A stretch of DNA of 42,868 bases, taken from contig GG704595.1 of the NCBI GenBank assembly GCA_000161775.1, positions 227,300-270,167 of the forward strand, given 5' to 3'. The notes under the pieces were generated by a model. It was not told where the DNA came from. It ran no database searches and was given only the letters and a program-made list of their open reading frames with translations. Source of the DNA: Ruegeria lacuscaerulensis ITI-1157 (GTDB taxonomy: Bacteria > Pseudomonadota > Alphaproteobacteria > Rhodobacterales > Rhodobacteraceae). Shown here in pieces: positions 18,347-27,427 of the stretch (position 1 is the stretch's first letter; the number at the start of each line of letters is the position of its first letter). The position numbers were made by a program, and so were the translations under genes.

Positions 18347-20536
18347 TCACTCTTGCGCCAGGAGCATGACGGCTGTTGTTTCGGCCCCGTTGCGCAGCAC
18401 GGTCAGGCGCGCCTCGGTTCGGGATTCGGCGACCAGGGCCGACAGAGCTTTGTCCAGGCTATCAGCGTCGGTCAGTTCGGTGCCGGTGTGGGTTTCGCGC
18501 AGCAGGACGTCGCCTGTCTGCAGAGTGCCGGCGGTTTCAGGAACGGCCGTCACCGTCGTCTGCCAACCTGCGTCACCCGTATGGCGGGACGAGAAGGTAA
18601 AACCGTTGGCCAAGCCGAATTTGCGTATGGCGGGCAATGCCAGCAATCCGTTTTCCGGCCGTGTCTGGCCCAGCGAGCGATAGCGCGCCGCCACCCGGAC
18701 ATATCCGTCGGGATCGACGTTGAGATTGTCCAGAGCCTGAGAGGCCAATGTCGCGTCATCGCGCACCGGTTCGCCATTCAGAGTGTAGATCGCGGCGCCG
18801 CGTTCCACCCACTCGCCGATCACGGACATGTCCTGCTCCGGGTTCACGCCGGTGACCGCGATGACGTTGCCGGTCGGGGTCCGGCGTCGCGAGGTCGAGA
18901 ATGGAATCTCGACGTCCCAATGGCCGAAGGCCACTTGGTTTTCGGCCAGCTTGACCGGCACCTCTGCGGCGACCGTGGCGGTGGGTGCCGCCGGTTCCGG
19001 CTGGGTTTCCGCAACGTCTGCCTGTGGCTGCTCGACAGGTTGGTCTTGCTTGACCTGCTGTTCTTGTGCTGCTGCGGTTTCTTCTGCCAGAAGACCTTCC
19101 GTACCGTCGTCCACGGGTGTTTCGGCCGTACTCACATCGGGCGTGTCAGCGGCCGCCTGTGTGTCGAGTCCGGCAACCGACATCGTGTCTGTTTCGGCGG
19201 GTTCGGGCGTTGCCGGCGAGGCGTCGGGCGACGCAACGGCAACTGGCGGGATGGACGACGCGGCCGCATCGGGCTGCGGGGTGTCGTTGTTCATCACGAA
19301 GTACCCACCAGCAGCCAGAGCGGCCAGAACCGCCAGACCGGCGATCAGTTTGCCACTGCCGCTCGATTTCTTCCGTACGACGGTATCCACCGCCGGGGCC
19401 TCGTCCTTCGGGCTGAACTTGGCGAGTTCGTCGTCCTGTTTGTCGGCATTGCCCAGGGCCAGATCCGAGTTTCCCGCCAGCAACGCGGTCACGACCGCCT
19501 CGGCATTGTCGGCCTCGGCCTGAATGCGGGCCTTTTCTTCCTCGTCATCCTTTCGGTCCAGCGCGACGATCACCGAAACCGGGCGATAGGCAAAGCTGTC
19601 GAACACCACGCCGGGGCCTCGGAACATGCGCAGCCAGTCCAAAGCCGATTGAAGGCGATCAGCGGCGTGCAGTTCCATCGCCTTGTCGATCGCCTCGAGG
19701 AAGCCATCGGGATAGCCCTGGAACCGGCCCGTCAGCGATGTGTACGGATCCGGCTGGCCATTGTTGAAGGCATTCAGGCGGGTCTGACCGTCGATGGGGC
19801 GTTCGCCGCTGATCGCGTGGTACAGCGTGGCGGCCAATACATAGAGATCGCTGCTGGGCCCCTGATCCGACCCGCGCACATAGAATTCATGCGGAGAATA
19901 GCCATCCTTGATGACCCGAAGTGTGAGCAATGCGGCGGTCTTGTTGGCGGCCTGTTCGCGCGCTGCGCCGAAATCGATCAGGATCGGCTCGCCATGTTCG
20001 TCGATCAGGATGTTGTCGGGCGAGATGTCGCGGTGCAGCATGCCGCTCTGGTGAATGAACGACACGGCCGACAGCATCTTTTCAGTGACCTGTACGATGA
20101 AGTCCGGACCGGTCTCGGTCTTGGGGTCCTCGATGTAATCCAGCAGGTCGCAGCCGCGGATCAGGTCCATCGCGATATAGGCGGTGTCGTTGTCCTCGAA
20201 CACCTGATGCACATCCACGATGTTTGGATGCACCAGCCGTGCGTGGTTGCGGGCCTCCTGGATGAACAGGTCGATGATGGCGCGCAGGTCGTCCTTGAAC
20301 GCGGGGTCGTTGGGTTCGACCAGATCACCGTTGCGGCGGCACAGCGCCCCCGGATAGCATTCCTTGATGACCACGTCGCGGTCCAGGCTGTCGCGGGCCA
20401 AATAGGTGATCCCGAACCCGCCATTGCTGAGAAAACGCAGGATTTCGTATTGGCCGCGCAGCAGTTTTGCGCCCGGTTGCAGCCCTTGGATCTGAGGTTC
20501 GTGGTGCTGGGCACCGACGGCTTGATTGTGGCTCAT
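18347..20536 (-). CDS. Transmembrane Ser/Thr protein kinase with PDZ-like periplasmic end
   Basis: A 729-residue Hanks-type kinase. Kinase domain ~30-310: Gly loop NGGFGITYLA (38-47), Lys58 in VVIKE, Glu94, catalytic loop HRDISPDN (168-175), DFG (188-190). A juxtamembrane segment is followed by one transmembrane helix (~396-414, KLIAGLAVLAALAAGGYFVM). Next come a Pro/Ala/Glu linker and a C-terminal domain of ~150 residues with PDZ-like features (AGTLQTGDVLLRETHTG, SLDKALSALV). The catalytic-loop Lys of HRDLKPxN is Ser172 here. The predicted topology puts the kinase in the cytoplasm and the PDZ-like region in the periplasm. Start 20536 has GGGCGGGAAC upstream. It likely senses envelope state and phosphorylates FHA or GTPase partners. 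Confidence 0.92.
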   Translation of the reverse strand: MSHNQAVGAQHHEPQIQGLQPGAKLLRGQYEILRFLSNGGFGITYLARDSLDRDVVIKECYPGALCRRNGDLVEPNDPAFKDDLRAIIDLFIQEARNHARLVHPNIVDVHQVFEDNDTAYIAMDLIRGCDLLDYIEDPKTETGPDFIVQVTEKMLSAVSFIHQSGMLHRDISPDNILIDEHGEPILIDFGAAREQAANKTAALLTLRVIKDGYSPHEFYVRGSDQGPSSDLYVLAATLYHAISGERPIDGQTRLNAFNNGQPDPYTSLTGRFQGYPDGFLEAIDKAMELHAADRLQSALDWLRMFRGPGVVFDSFAYRPVSVIVALDRKDDEEEKARIQAEADNAEAVVTALLAGNSDLALGNADKQDDELAKFSPKDEAPAVDTVVRKKSSGSGKLIAGLAVLAALAAGGYFVMNNDTPQPDAAASSIPPVAVASPDASPATPEPAETDTMSVAGLDTQAAADTPDVSTAETPVDDGTEGLLAEETAAAQEQQVKQDQPVEQPQADVAETQPEPAAPTATVAAEVPVKLAENQVAFGHWDVEIPFSTSRRRTPTGNVIAVTGVNPEQDMSVIGEWVERGAAIYTLNGEPVRDDATLASQALDNLNVDPDGYVRVAARYRSLGQTRPENGLLALPAIRKFGLANGFTFSSRHTGDAGWQTTVTAVPETAGTLQTGDVLLRETHTGTELTDADSLDKALSALVAESRTEARLTVLRNGAETTAVMLLAQE

Positions 20537-20874
20537 TTGTTCCCGCCCATATTTCAATTCTTGCGGCAAACCGACCGAGCAATCCGCCCGCAACTCAAAA
20601 CCAAAACACAACCGCAGGACACTTGAGTACGGTTAGACGGTTCAAATTTGACATTAATGGGGCCGCCCCGTGGCCTCTCTATGGATCACAGAGCTGAGGG
20701 TTCTACATAAAGTGCTAAGGCAGTAGGAGAACACTACATATTGTGCCGCCGTTTCCCAGAGCCAGAGTCAGTTCCCCTTGGCCGGTGCCGATGGTCCACG
20801 GATTAGAAACAATGAGGACATGATTCCCGGCGTTTCGATTCGCCGTGCTGCGGCTCAATTCAGGCGGGAAAGTG
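20537..20874. other. Gap between GTPase A and kinase
   Basis: No supported gene. On the minus strand a frame ending at 20715 reads NHVLIVSNPWTIGTG and on to ICSVLLLP, which looks protein-like but begins inside the upstream GTPase gene in another frame and lacks its own start signal. It may be a decayed end of that gene. The rest may hold a promoter for kinase-FHA-PP2C-LysM genes; no clear -35/-10 pair was seen. Confidence 0.3.
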
Positions 20875-22155
20875 TCAAGTGCCGGTGCGGGGCGGCGCGG
20901 TGGCGACGCTGCTTCCGGCCCAGGCCAGATTGTCGCTGAGTTGGACAAGAATGTTGACCGCGTCTTTCAGGGGCGCGTCCCCGCTTTCGAACTGCAGAAG
21001 CAGCAACAGGTCGGTTGCCTTTTCGAACTCGGCCGGAATCCAGTCGGCTTCGGGGTCGATCTCGGACCCGTCTTCGAGGCGTTCGGCGAAATCTTCCACG
21101 ATCTCGCGGCAGCTTTCGAGAAAAGCGGCCGGATCGATATCTGCGCTGTCGCGCAGATCTTGGTAGATGCTGGCAATCGCGGCCAGCCAGTCTTCCAGAA
21201 TCGGGTTGTTCAGCGGCGGCAACGCCGCTTCCAGACTGGGCTGGACCGTCCGATCGTCAGCGGCGTCAGGTTGGTCAGGCGTGAGAGTGGCCAGCAGGGG
21301 CAGGAATTCCTCGGTCAGATCCTTGCGCGCGGCCTCCAGATCCGAGCGCCGGCGTCGTGCGGCGATTTCGAGTACCTTTTCGGCCAGAACCTGCCCACCG
21401 CAGGATTCCCAAAGGGCAAAATCGGGCTCGGGTTCCTGCGCCATGGCGCGCACGGCGACCGGAGTTCCAATGGGAACGATTGCGTTGAACATGCCGGGAC
21501 GTTGTTTTTCCAGCCGGGCAAGAACCCGATCGAGCGCGTCGCGGACCGGGGGCAGATCGGTATGGGTCACGGCCAGCAGGCTGTTGTCGCGCAGCGTCTC
21601 GGGCACTTGTGCCCACAGATGGCGCTCGGTTTCGCGCCAGGCGTTGGTGCCGTTGGTGCACCATATCGCGCAATCGACGTATTTCAGCAGGTCCAGTGTC
21701 TGCTTGTAGCTGTCGTCCAACGCGCCCGAGCCGGGAAGGTCAAACAAGGAAATCTCGCGCAGGGCCGGTGTGTTCAGCCCGACCGAAATGAAGTCAGGAT
21801 TGTCGGCAGCGGCCTTTTCCAATGCGATGCCGGAATAGGTCTTGGGCTCTTTGGCCCACCACCCCACGGTGGTTTCGGGCGTGTCTGCGTAGGTGACAAT
21901 GACAAGCGGCAGTTTCAGATGTTGTGGCCCCGTGGGCAGAATGTCGGCCCCGGCCAGCATGTTGGCCAGGCTGGACTTTCCCGCACCGAATTCCCCTGCA
22001 AATCCGATCGACACCGCAGTCGACAGCCGCTCGGCATGCGCAGATGCCCGGGCGCGCATGTCGTCCAGTTCCGGCGACGCCGGCAGGGCCTCGGTGGCGG
22101 AAAGAAAGCGCTCCAATTGGCGCACTTCCTGTTCGGTTCCGGGAAATTCGATCAC
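20875..22155 (-). CDS. Short dynamin-like GTPase (A) of GTPase pair 2
   Basis: A 426-residue GTPase. P-loop GEFGAGKS at 54-61, switch II-type DLPG at 139-142 and a G4-type THTD at 197-200. Between them is IWCTNGTNAWRETER (164-178), almost the same as in the other short GTPase of this block (LWCTHSTQAWRETER). The C-terminal half is acidic and helical with no obvious transmembrane segment. It starts with GTG at 22155 in a 4-bp GTGA overlap with GTPase B, so the two are translated as a pair. Hetero-oligomeric long/short bacterial dynamins are known, and that is the likely arrangement here. The exact role is unknown. Confidence 0.8.
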   Translation of the reverse strand: MIEFPGTEQEVRQLERFLSATEALPASPELDDMRARASAHAERLSTAVSIGFAGEFGAGKSSLANMLAGADILPTGPQHLKLPLVIVTYADTPETTVGWWAKEPKTYSGIALEKAAADNPDFISVGLNTPALREISLFDLPGSGALDDSYKQTLDLLKYVDCAIWCTNGTNAWRETERHLWAQVPETLRDNSLLAVTHTDLPPVRDALDRVLARLEKQRPGMFNAIVPIGTPVAVRAMAQEPEPDFALWESCGGQVLAEKVLEIAARRRRSDLEAARKDLTEEFLPLLATLTPDQPDAADDRTVQPSLEAALPPLNNPILEDWLAAIASIYQDLRDSADIDPAAFLESCREIVEDFAERLEDGSEIDPEADWIPAEFEKATDLLLLLQFESGDAPLKDAVNILVQLSDNLAWAGSSVATAPPRTGT

Positions 22156-24194
22156 TCGGCAGCCTCCGGTTGCGGTTTGGCGTCCAGGTCGGAGCCAAAG
22201 GTTGTTTGCAGGTCTTCGACAATCCGCTGGGCGCGGTCAAACTCGAGCTGGGCTTGGGTGCTGGGGCATGTTTCGCCCGTGCTGCCCCGGTTTTCAAGAT
22301 GCCCGGCCAGCAAGGCCAGGAAATGGTCCAGAACAGTGTTGAGACGTTCCAACAGGTTTTCGCGCGCAGTGTCGATCAGATCGTCCCCGATCAACTCGAA
22401 CTCCTGCACGATCATCCGTTCGGCGCGTGACACCACGGATTTGCGGGAAATCAGGCGCGAAAGCCAGTTCACCCGCAATTCGACGGTGATGCCGCGGGTC
22501 AGTGCGGTGGTGTCGGGGCGGAACCAGCGCACGGCACTGGTATTCATGCGGCTGTCAGTCGGTTCCTGCCAGCCGGGCAGGGCCCGCAGCGAGGCATTGG
22601 CCTGCATGTCAATCGTGTAAAGCTCGCTGAGCATGCGCTGGCGGATCACTTGGGTTGCCCCCTGGATCAATTCCTGCATGCGGGCGCGCAGCGGGGTGAA
22701 GTTCAGCTCGGTCGCCTCGCCCTTTGCCAGCAGTGGCGAGTGGCCATCTGGTCCGCGCACGACGGTTGCAACGGATTCGGCCACGGTATCGTCCATCACA
22801 CCGCGCAGGTTGGCCAGAACGTCGTCCATTTCGCGGGTGATGTGATCGGTTTTCTCGGCCACGAGCGCGCGCAGTTCTGCCAGGGACTGGTCCTTGTCTT
22901 CGGCATCCCGGCCCGAGGGCACGCCTTCTTCTTCCAGCGCGCGGAGGCGGGCCTTGCAGCGTTCCAGCTCACCCTGGGCGAAACTGTTGAGGTGCTGCCA
23001 CGCCATGTGCAGCTGCTCGTTGCGCGGGCCGTCGGCCAGAGCATCGGTGACATGGCGGCGCAGATCGGGCAGGCCCGAAGCGATCATTGCGGCATAGCGC
23101 AGAATCGCCTCGCGGCTGATCAGGCCCGGGCCACGTTTGATCTTCTGAACCCCGTCGAGATATTGCCGCATCTGTTCGGGATGGGCTCGCAACCACGCCA
23201 GAACCGCATCATGGTTCACGCCGGTTTCGTCACCGGTCAGGGCATAATGCGCCCATTGAGCGCTGCCCATCAGAACGTCGATATTCGACTGGCCAAGGGC
23301 TTTTTCCAGCCCGTCCAATACGTCGGCCCTTATTTTTGCAGCGTCCTCGGGTCCGCCGCCCAGTTCATCGACCCGGTTGATGAAAACGACGATCTGGCCC
23401 AGTTCCAAGGCCTGCATCAGGCGGAACAGTTTCAGATCTGCACGCGACAGAGCCTGATGCGCCGACAGCACCACGACGAAGAAATCGCTTTCCTTCAGAT
23501 ATTGACGCGAGATTTCCTCGCGGATCAGAAGCGGGTCGTTGACGCCCGGCGTATCGGTCACCGTCAGCGGGAAGGGGAAATGGCCCAACTCGAAATAGAC
23601 CTCGGCCTTGCGGGTGATGTCGCTGTACAGGCCGCGGTCCGTGCCCGGATCATGTTCGTTCGCGTCGGTCGGATCGTCGCCCGCACAGACATAGCGGGCC
23701 AGATCGTCCGAGGTCAGCTCCTCGAGGTCGTGATGCTGGCCCAGCAGCTGTTCATAGCTGTCGCCCAACCGCAGCTGGGCCCGGGTTTTCATGGCCTCGA
23801 CCTGTTCCTCGATCATCTCGCGCTTGTAGCTGTCCTCGTCGTCGGGGAACATGTTGCGCAGTTCTTCGCCCTCGGCGATCAGCGCCTGCCACTGGTGGTT
23901 GTCGAAGAAGTGGAATTCGGCGCCGGAGGTGCGCCCCGATGGATGACCGAAATGCATGTCGGTGATCACCGTCGTCCACGGGTTGACGTCCGACGGCAGG
24001 AATTCGGCCTGTCCGGTGAAACCGTTGATCAGCCGGGATTTCCCGGCCTTGATCTGCCCGACAAAGGCGATCGAGGGTTTCAGGTTGGTCAGATCGTCAA
24101 CGATGCGGGCGATGAACTGACGGGTTTCGTCATTGCTCAGCGCGTTCATTTCATCGGCGATCCGGATCAACTCCCGGCGGATGGACTCACTCAT
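22152..24194 (-). CDS. Long dynamin-like GTPase (B) of GTPase pair 2
   Basis: A 680-residue dynamin-superfamily GTPase. G1 GQIKAGKS (46-53), a conserved LPSDVNPWTTVIT containing the G2 threonine (66-78), G3 DTPGVND (214-220) and G4 NRVDE (273-277). The rest is a long helical stalk with heptads, and near the C-terminus NWLSRLISRK (~576-585) is a basic amphipathic segment that could touch membrane. Overlaps GTPase A by 4 bp. It is clearly paralogous to GTPase D (LPSDVNPWT and DTPGVND shared). Such proteins bind and remodel membranes using GTP. It lies 69 bp after the unknown 290-residue gene. Confidence 0.87.
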   Translation of the reverse strand: MSESIRRELIRIADEMNALSNDETRQFIARIVDDLTNLKPSIAFVGQIKAGKSRLINGFTGQAEFLPSDVNPWTTVITDMHFGHPSGRTSGAEFHFFDNHQWQALIAEGEELRNMFPDDEDSYKREMIEEQVEAMKTRAQLRLGDSYEQLLGQHHDLEELTSDDLARYVCAGDDPTDANEHDPGTDRGLYSDITRKAEVYFELGHFPFPLTVTDTPGVNDPLLIREEISRQYLKESDFFVVVLSAHQALSRADLKLFRLMQALELGQIVVFINRVDELGGGPEDAAKIRADVLDGLEKALGQSNIDVLMGSAQWAHYALTGDETGVNHDAVLAWLRAHPEQMRQYLDGVQKIKRGPGLISREAILRYAAMIASGLPDLRRHVTDALADGPRNEQLHMAWQHLNSFAQGELERCKARLRALEEEGVPSGRDAEDKDQSLAELRALVAEKTDHITREMDDVLANLRGVMDDTVAESVATVVRGPDGHSPLLAKGEATELNFTPLRARMQELIQGATQVIRQRMLSELYTIDMQANASLRALPGWQEPTDSRMNTSAVRWFRPDTTALTRGITVELRVNWLSRLISRKSVVSRAERMIVQEFELIGDDLIDTARENLLERLNTVLDHFLALLAGHLENRGSTGETCPSTQAQLEFDRAQRIVEDLQTTFGSDLDAKPQPEAAE

Positions 24195-24263
24195 GATCGT
24201 TACCCTAACTACTGGTACAAAACAGACTTCTTGCAGGAACCCTCAGATGTCGCGGTGGCGATG

Positions 24264-25136
24264 TCATCGGTTCGCCCCGCGAAGGATCTTCCATAGATTG
24301 ACGACGGCGCCCAATTTGCGCGCGCCGTGGATTGCTGCGGCGGTGCCCTGACCGTCGCGCAGGATGGCCAGCGCCGTTCCGTTGCCGCCCGAGGGCCGCA
24401 TGACGATCAGCTGGGGGTGGGTCATGGCCTCGGCGCAGTCGGTATCCCAACCGGCAAGATCGCGGGCAAAGCGGTCCAGCAGATCCCGGGTGGGGTGAAG
24501 TGGCTCGCCGTCGGCGCAAATGCCGTCCAGCTGCGGTGGCATGTCGCCAATGCCGGTAAGAATCCGGCCGACGGCAAAGCGCTTTGCGCCGTCAAAGAAT
24601 GGCTGCGCCAGACCCTCGATCGCCGGTTCGGTTTCGGGCGCGGCCAAGGTGACTTCGGCTGGTTCTGGGGCAGGGTCGGGAACAACGGCCACATGCGGTT
24701 CCGAAGGCAGTTCGATTTCCGCGCAGGCCTTCATGACCTCGGTGAAGGTTATACCCACATCGTCCGCCTCGAGCGGCCCGTCAGGCTGGCCGGAAACCAG
24801 CTGCAGCGGGTCGCCCGCCAGTGCGAGGTCGGAAACCAGGCGGGCCAGTTTCTCGATCAGCACGTCGCGCGGTTCGGTTTCGAAATGCGGAATCTCTCCG
24901 CTGCTGATGCTGTAGACATCGGTGATGCGCCCGTTGTTGACCTCGATGGCCAGAACCGTTCCGCCGGGGGCAGAAAACTCCAATCTCCTCGGCAGGACGG
25001 TTTCGCGGATGGATTGCAGAATCCGTGCGCGCCGTGCTTGCGCGTTGTCCGCCGTAATTTGAACGGCGGGTGACAGCCGCGGCGTAGCCCGGCGGCCGAT
25101 GCCCTCCAGCATGTCGATAATGTCCGTCGCCGTCAT
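24264..25136 (-). CDS. Unknown protein linking roadblock protein and GTPase pair 2
   Basis: A 290-residue cytosolic-type protein that I do not recognise. Two compact parts are visible: an N-terminal region (~45-110; LEFSAPGGTVLAIEVNNG, PRDVLIEKLARLVSDLA) and a C-terminal region (~185-290; QLIVMRPSGGNGTALAILRDG, ARKLGAVVNLWKIL), joined by a Pro/Glu/Ala linker. Each has a beta-hairpin followed by a helix, which would be compatible with profilin/roadblock-like folds, but this is only inference. The ATG at 25136 has AGGGGGG 8 nt upstream, and the gene follows the roadblock gene by 24 bp, so co-expression is expected. Confidence 0.6.
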   Translation of the reverse strand: MTATDIIDMLEGIGRRATPRLSPAVQITADNAQARRARILQSIRETVLPRRLEFSAPGGTVLAIEVNNGRITDVYSISSGEIPHFETEPRDVLIEKLARLVSDLALAGDPLQLVSGQPDGPLEADDVGITFTEVMKACAEIELPSEPHVAVVPDPAPEPAEVTLAAPETEPAIEGLAQPFFDGAKRFAVGRILTGIGDMPPQLDGICADGEPLHPTRDLLDRFARDLAGWDTDCAEAMTHPQLIVMRPSGGNGTALAILRDGQGTAAAIHGARKLGAVVNLWKILRGANR

Positions 25137-25160
25137 GACGTGACCCCCCTCTGGTCCCGA

Positions 25161-25562
25161 TCAAACCGCGGCCGCAACCGGCCCCAGGCTGAGATGTGAT
25201 TTCGCAAGCGTCAGTCCGATATTCGCGCTGTCACGGCAGATGTAGCAGACCGCGTGTTCCGGATACTCGGGTGTCCGCAGGAAGATATGTAGGCGATCGT
25301 TGCAAAAAACCGCTATTTCGCCGAACCCCGGGTTGTCCGCGTCCTGCAGGCCGGCGGCATCCAGCAGATCCTCAAAGGCCCGGACCCCGCGCCCTTGGAA
25401 CAGGTTGGTCACCGCGACCGCGAGGTTGTCCAGCACTTCCGGGCTGACTGCATCCGAGACGGACGTGCCAAGCAACATGCCGGTTTCCATATCGATATAC
25501 CCCGCAGCAAGGCAGTCGGGTATGGTTTCCATGGCGCTGGTCAGTGCAGCTTCGATGCTCAT
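25161..25562 (-). CDS. Roadblock/LC7-like small protein
   Basis: A 133-residue protein whose pattern suggests the roadblock/LC7 fold: an initial helix (SIEAALTSAMETIPDCLAAG), strands YIDMETGMLLGTSV, a helix with LDNLAVAVTNLF, then strands EIAVFCNDRLHIFLRTPEY and AVCYICRDSANIGL. Bacterial members such as MglB regulate a partner GTPase, and here five neighbouring genes include four GTPases. The start could be 25562 (chosen, MSIEAAL) or 25577 (MTRIQ); neither has a strong ribosome site. It is followed after 24 bp by an unknown gene and preceded by a hairpin that separates it from GTPase pair 1. The fold call is from residue pattern, not alignment. Confidence 0.6.
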   Translation of the reverse strand: MSIEAALTSAMETIPDCLAAGYIDMETGMLLGTSVSDAVSPEVLDNLAVAVTNLFQGRGVRAFEDLLDAAGLQDADNPGFGEIAVFCNDRLHIFLRTPEYPEHAVCYICRDSANIGLTLAKSHLSLGPVAAAV

Positions 25563-25595
25563 CTGGATTCTCGTCATCCGTCTATAAAGCCATTA

Positions 25596-25622
25596 GGCGC
25601 AACGGGTTGAACCCGTTGCGCC
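25596..25622 (-). terminator. 12-bp perfect hairpin between GTPase C and roadblock gene
   Basis: Arms GGCGCAACGGGT and ACCCGTTGCGCC with a TGA loop. There is no T-tract on either side, so it is either a partial/factor-dependent terminator or an RNA processing element dividing the block into two expression units. Confidence 0.55.
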
Positions 25623-25690
25623 GATGGTTAGCATTCTGCCACCGGGACAGAAAACGCTTTTTCAATGCCCGTGCCTTCGGATCGCCTTGC

Positions 25691-27421
25691 TTACAACACA
25701 TGTCGTTCAACCCCATCCGTGGGGTCGGGTCGCGCGATCGTGGCATCGCTGGCCGGGTTCGATCGAAATTCCTGGGTGATCTGGTCGAACTCCTCGAGGA
25801 ATGCCTGGAAGACGGCGCGGAGCGCTTTGGGGTCTTCGGGCAGTTCCTCGCTGTCGGTGACCTTGCGCCACATGGCTGCCGCACTGAGTGACTGATCCGG
25901 ATGGACCGGCAACAGATGTTCAAGCGTCACGCCCGGTTCGGCGGGGCGTGCATCCGAGTCGGGCAGGTCCGCCTCGTCGGAAACCACTAGGACCCGGTCG
26001 TCGGTCAAGGCGTTGGATTCGGGCTCGGGCTCATAGCTGTCGGGGCGGTTGCTTTCCTGTTCGGACAGCAGGGCGGTTATTGAAGACACCGAGGTTTCGA
26101 TATCCGGGAATTCCTGGGGCTCAGGTGTTGTCGCCGGTTCCGGGTCGACGACGTTCAGCCTGTCGGCCAAACCGTCCATCAGGTCGTCCGACACGGCCTG
26201 CAATTTTTGGGTGTCGTCGGCCCCTGTCTGGTCATCGCCCGCGTCCAGTTCCTCATCCTCGCCCAGAGTGAACTCATCCTCGAGATCGAGCCCATCGAGC
26301 CGGGACAGTTCCAGATGGCTGCCGGTGATGTCCGCACGTGATTCTTCCGGTTCGCGGAACAGCGACCGCAGATCGTCGTCCTCTTCGATGGCGGGTGCCA
26401 TTTCGGCGCGCAGACGCTCGGCTTCCTCGGCGTCGATGCGTGCGCGTTCGGCGTCGTCCTTGCGGCGCTCGACGCGGGCAGGGCGGACCGGAAAGGCCGC
26501 GATCACGTCGTCCGAGTTGCGGACGGCCTCGAACGCATCATCCTGTGACACGGGATCGGTCAGTTGCAATGGAGCATCCGGCGCGGGCTCGTTGGCGGTG
26601 GTCTTCCCGGTCGGTCGCATGGGCGCGACGCGGGGCGTGTCCGACAGGCTCTTGTCGATCTGATAACGGGTCAGCATTTCGGCCCGGTTGTCCATGACGT
26701 GTTCGGTGATCTCAAGGAAACTGTCGATCATCTTGCCGCCACCGCTCCGGCTCCACAATTCGGCGTCGCCGGTTTTGTCGCGGGCGATGATCGCATCGCG
26801 GGCCGAGAACAGGATGGTGCGGTTGAACAGGTGACCTGCCTCGCGGTTGACGCGGCGCAGAACCTTCTGTCGGTCCTTCACGTCCAGGGCGTCGGCCCGC
26901 GTGACCAACAACAGCGAATTGTGGTGCAGCCGTTCCGGCAACGAAACCCAGGTGGCGCGTTCGGTCTCGCGCCAGGCCTGGGTCGAATGTGTGCACCACA
27001 GCACCCCGTTGGCCTGACCTACCGCGCGGCGCCAGACGTCGTTCTGGATCTTGGGGTCGGAAATGCCGGGCGTGTCGATCAGGTCGACGGCCTCGAGGAT
27101 GTCGGCCTGCAGGAAGATGCGGATGAATTGCGCGTCGTTGACGCCAACTTGATTCAGCTGATCCAACCCGATCGTGCGCCGCGAGCCGTCATGCCCCATC
27201 ACGTATGCCGGCCTGTTGCCCCAGCTGAACCATACCGGTGGCAGTTGGGTGGCTGTCACCTGGGTGGGCAGCGCCTGCTGGCGCAGCAGAAAATTCATCA
27301 GCGTCGATTTGCCGGCGCTGAATTCCCCCATCAGCGCAAACACGGGTTTGCGGCGGGACCACTGCTCGATGCGTTCCCATGCCTTCGGAGAGACGAAGCG
27401 GATTTGTGTATCTTTTGCCAT
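25691..27421 (-). CDS. Short-type dynamin-like GTPase (C) with long acidic tail, pair 1
   Basis: A 576-residue protein. The G domain resembles GTPase A: P-loop GEFSAGKS (32-39), DTPGISD (116-122), CTHSTQAWRETER (143-155) and TRAD (174-177). After ~residue 260 it has a long acidic, low-complexity tail (many Asp/Glu/Ser/Pro) that A lacks, ending in a helical segment (SAAAMWRKVTDSEELPEDP, ALRAVFQAFLEEF). The tail may be an unstructured interaction or phosphorylation region for the kinase/FHA. The gene starts 6 bp after GTPase D, so both are co-translated. No membrane segment is seen. Confidence 0.8.
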   Translation of the reverse strand: MAKDTQIRFVSPKAWERIEQWSRRKPVFALMGEFSAGKSTLMNFLLRQQALPTQVTATQLPPVWFSWGNRPAYVMGHDGSRRTIGLDQLNQVGVNDAQFIRIFLQADILEAVDLIDTPGISDPKIQNDVWRRAVGQANGVLWCTHSTQAWRETERATWVSLPERLHHNSLLLVTRADALDVKDRQKVLRRVNREAGHLFNRTILFSARDAIIARDKTGDAELWSRSGGGKMIDSFLEITEHVMDNRAEMLTRYQIDKSLSDTPRVAPMRPTGKTTANEPAPDAPLQLTDPVSQDDAFEAVRNSDDVIAAFPVRPARVERRKDDAERARIDAEEAERLRAEMAPAIEEDDDLRSLFREPEESRADITGSHLELSRLDGLDLEDEFTLGEDEELDAGDDQTGADDTQKLQAVSDDLMDGLADRLNVVDPEPATTPEPQEFPDIETSVSSITALLSEQESNRPDSYEPEPESNALTDDRVLVVSDEADLPDSDARPAEPGVTLEHLLPVHPDQSLSAAAMWRKVTDSEELPEDPKALRAVFQAFLEEFDQITQEFRSNPASDATIARPDPTDGVERHVL

Positions 27422-27427
27422 GTTTTC

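Noticed and set aside
16358..20536. Type VI secretion regulation (PpkA/PppA/Fha)
   Set aside because: Kinase, phosphatase and FHA are present but no Tss/Hcp/VgrG/ClpV gene is in the window.
18329..20626. Long plus-strand open frame opposite the kinase
   Set aside because: Covers the kinase gene in antisense; translation is low-complexity with no domain.
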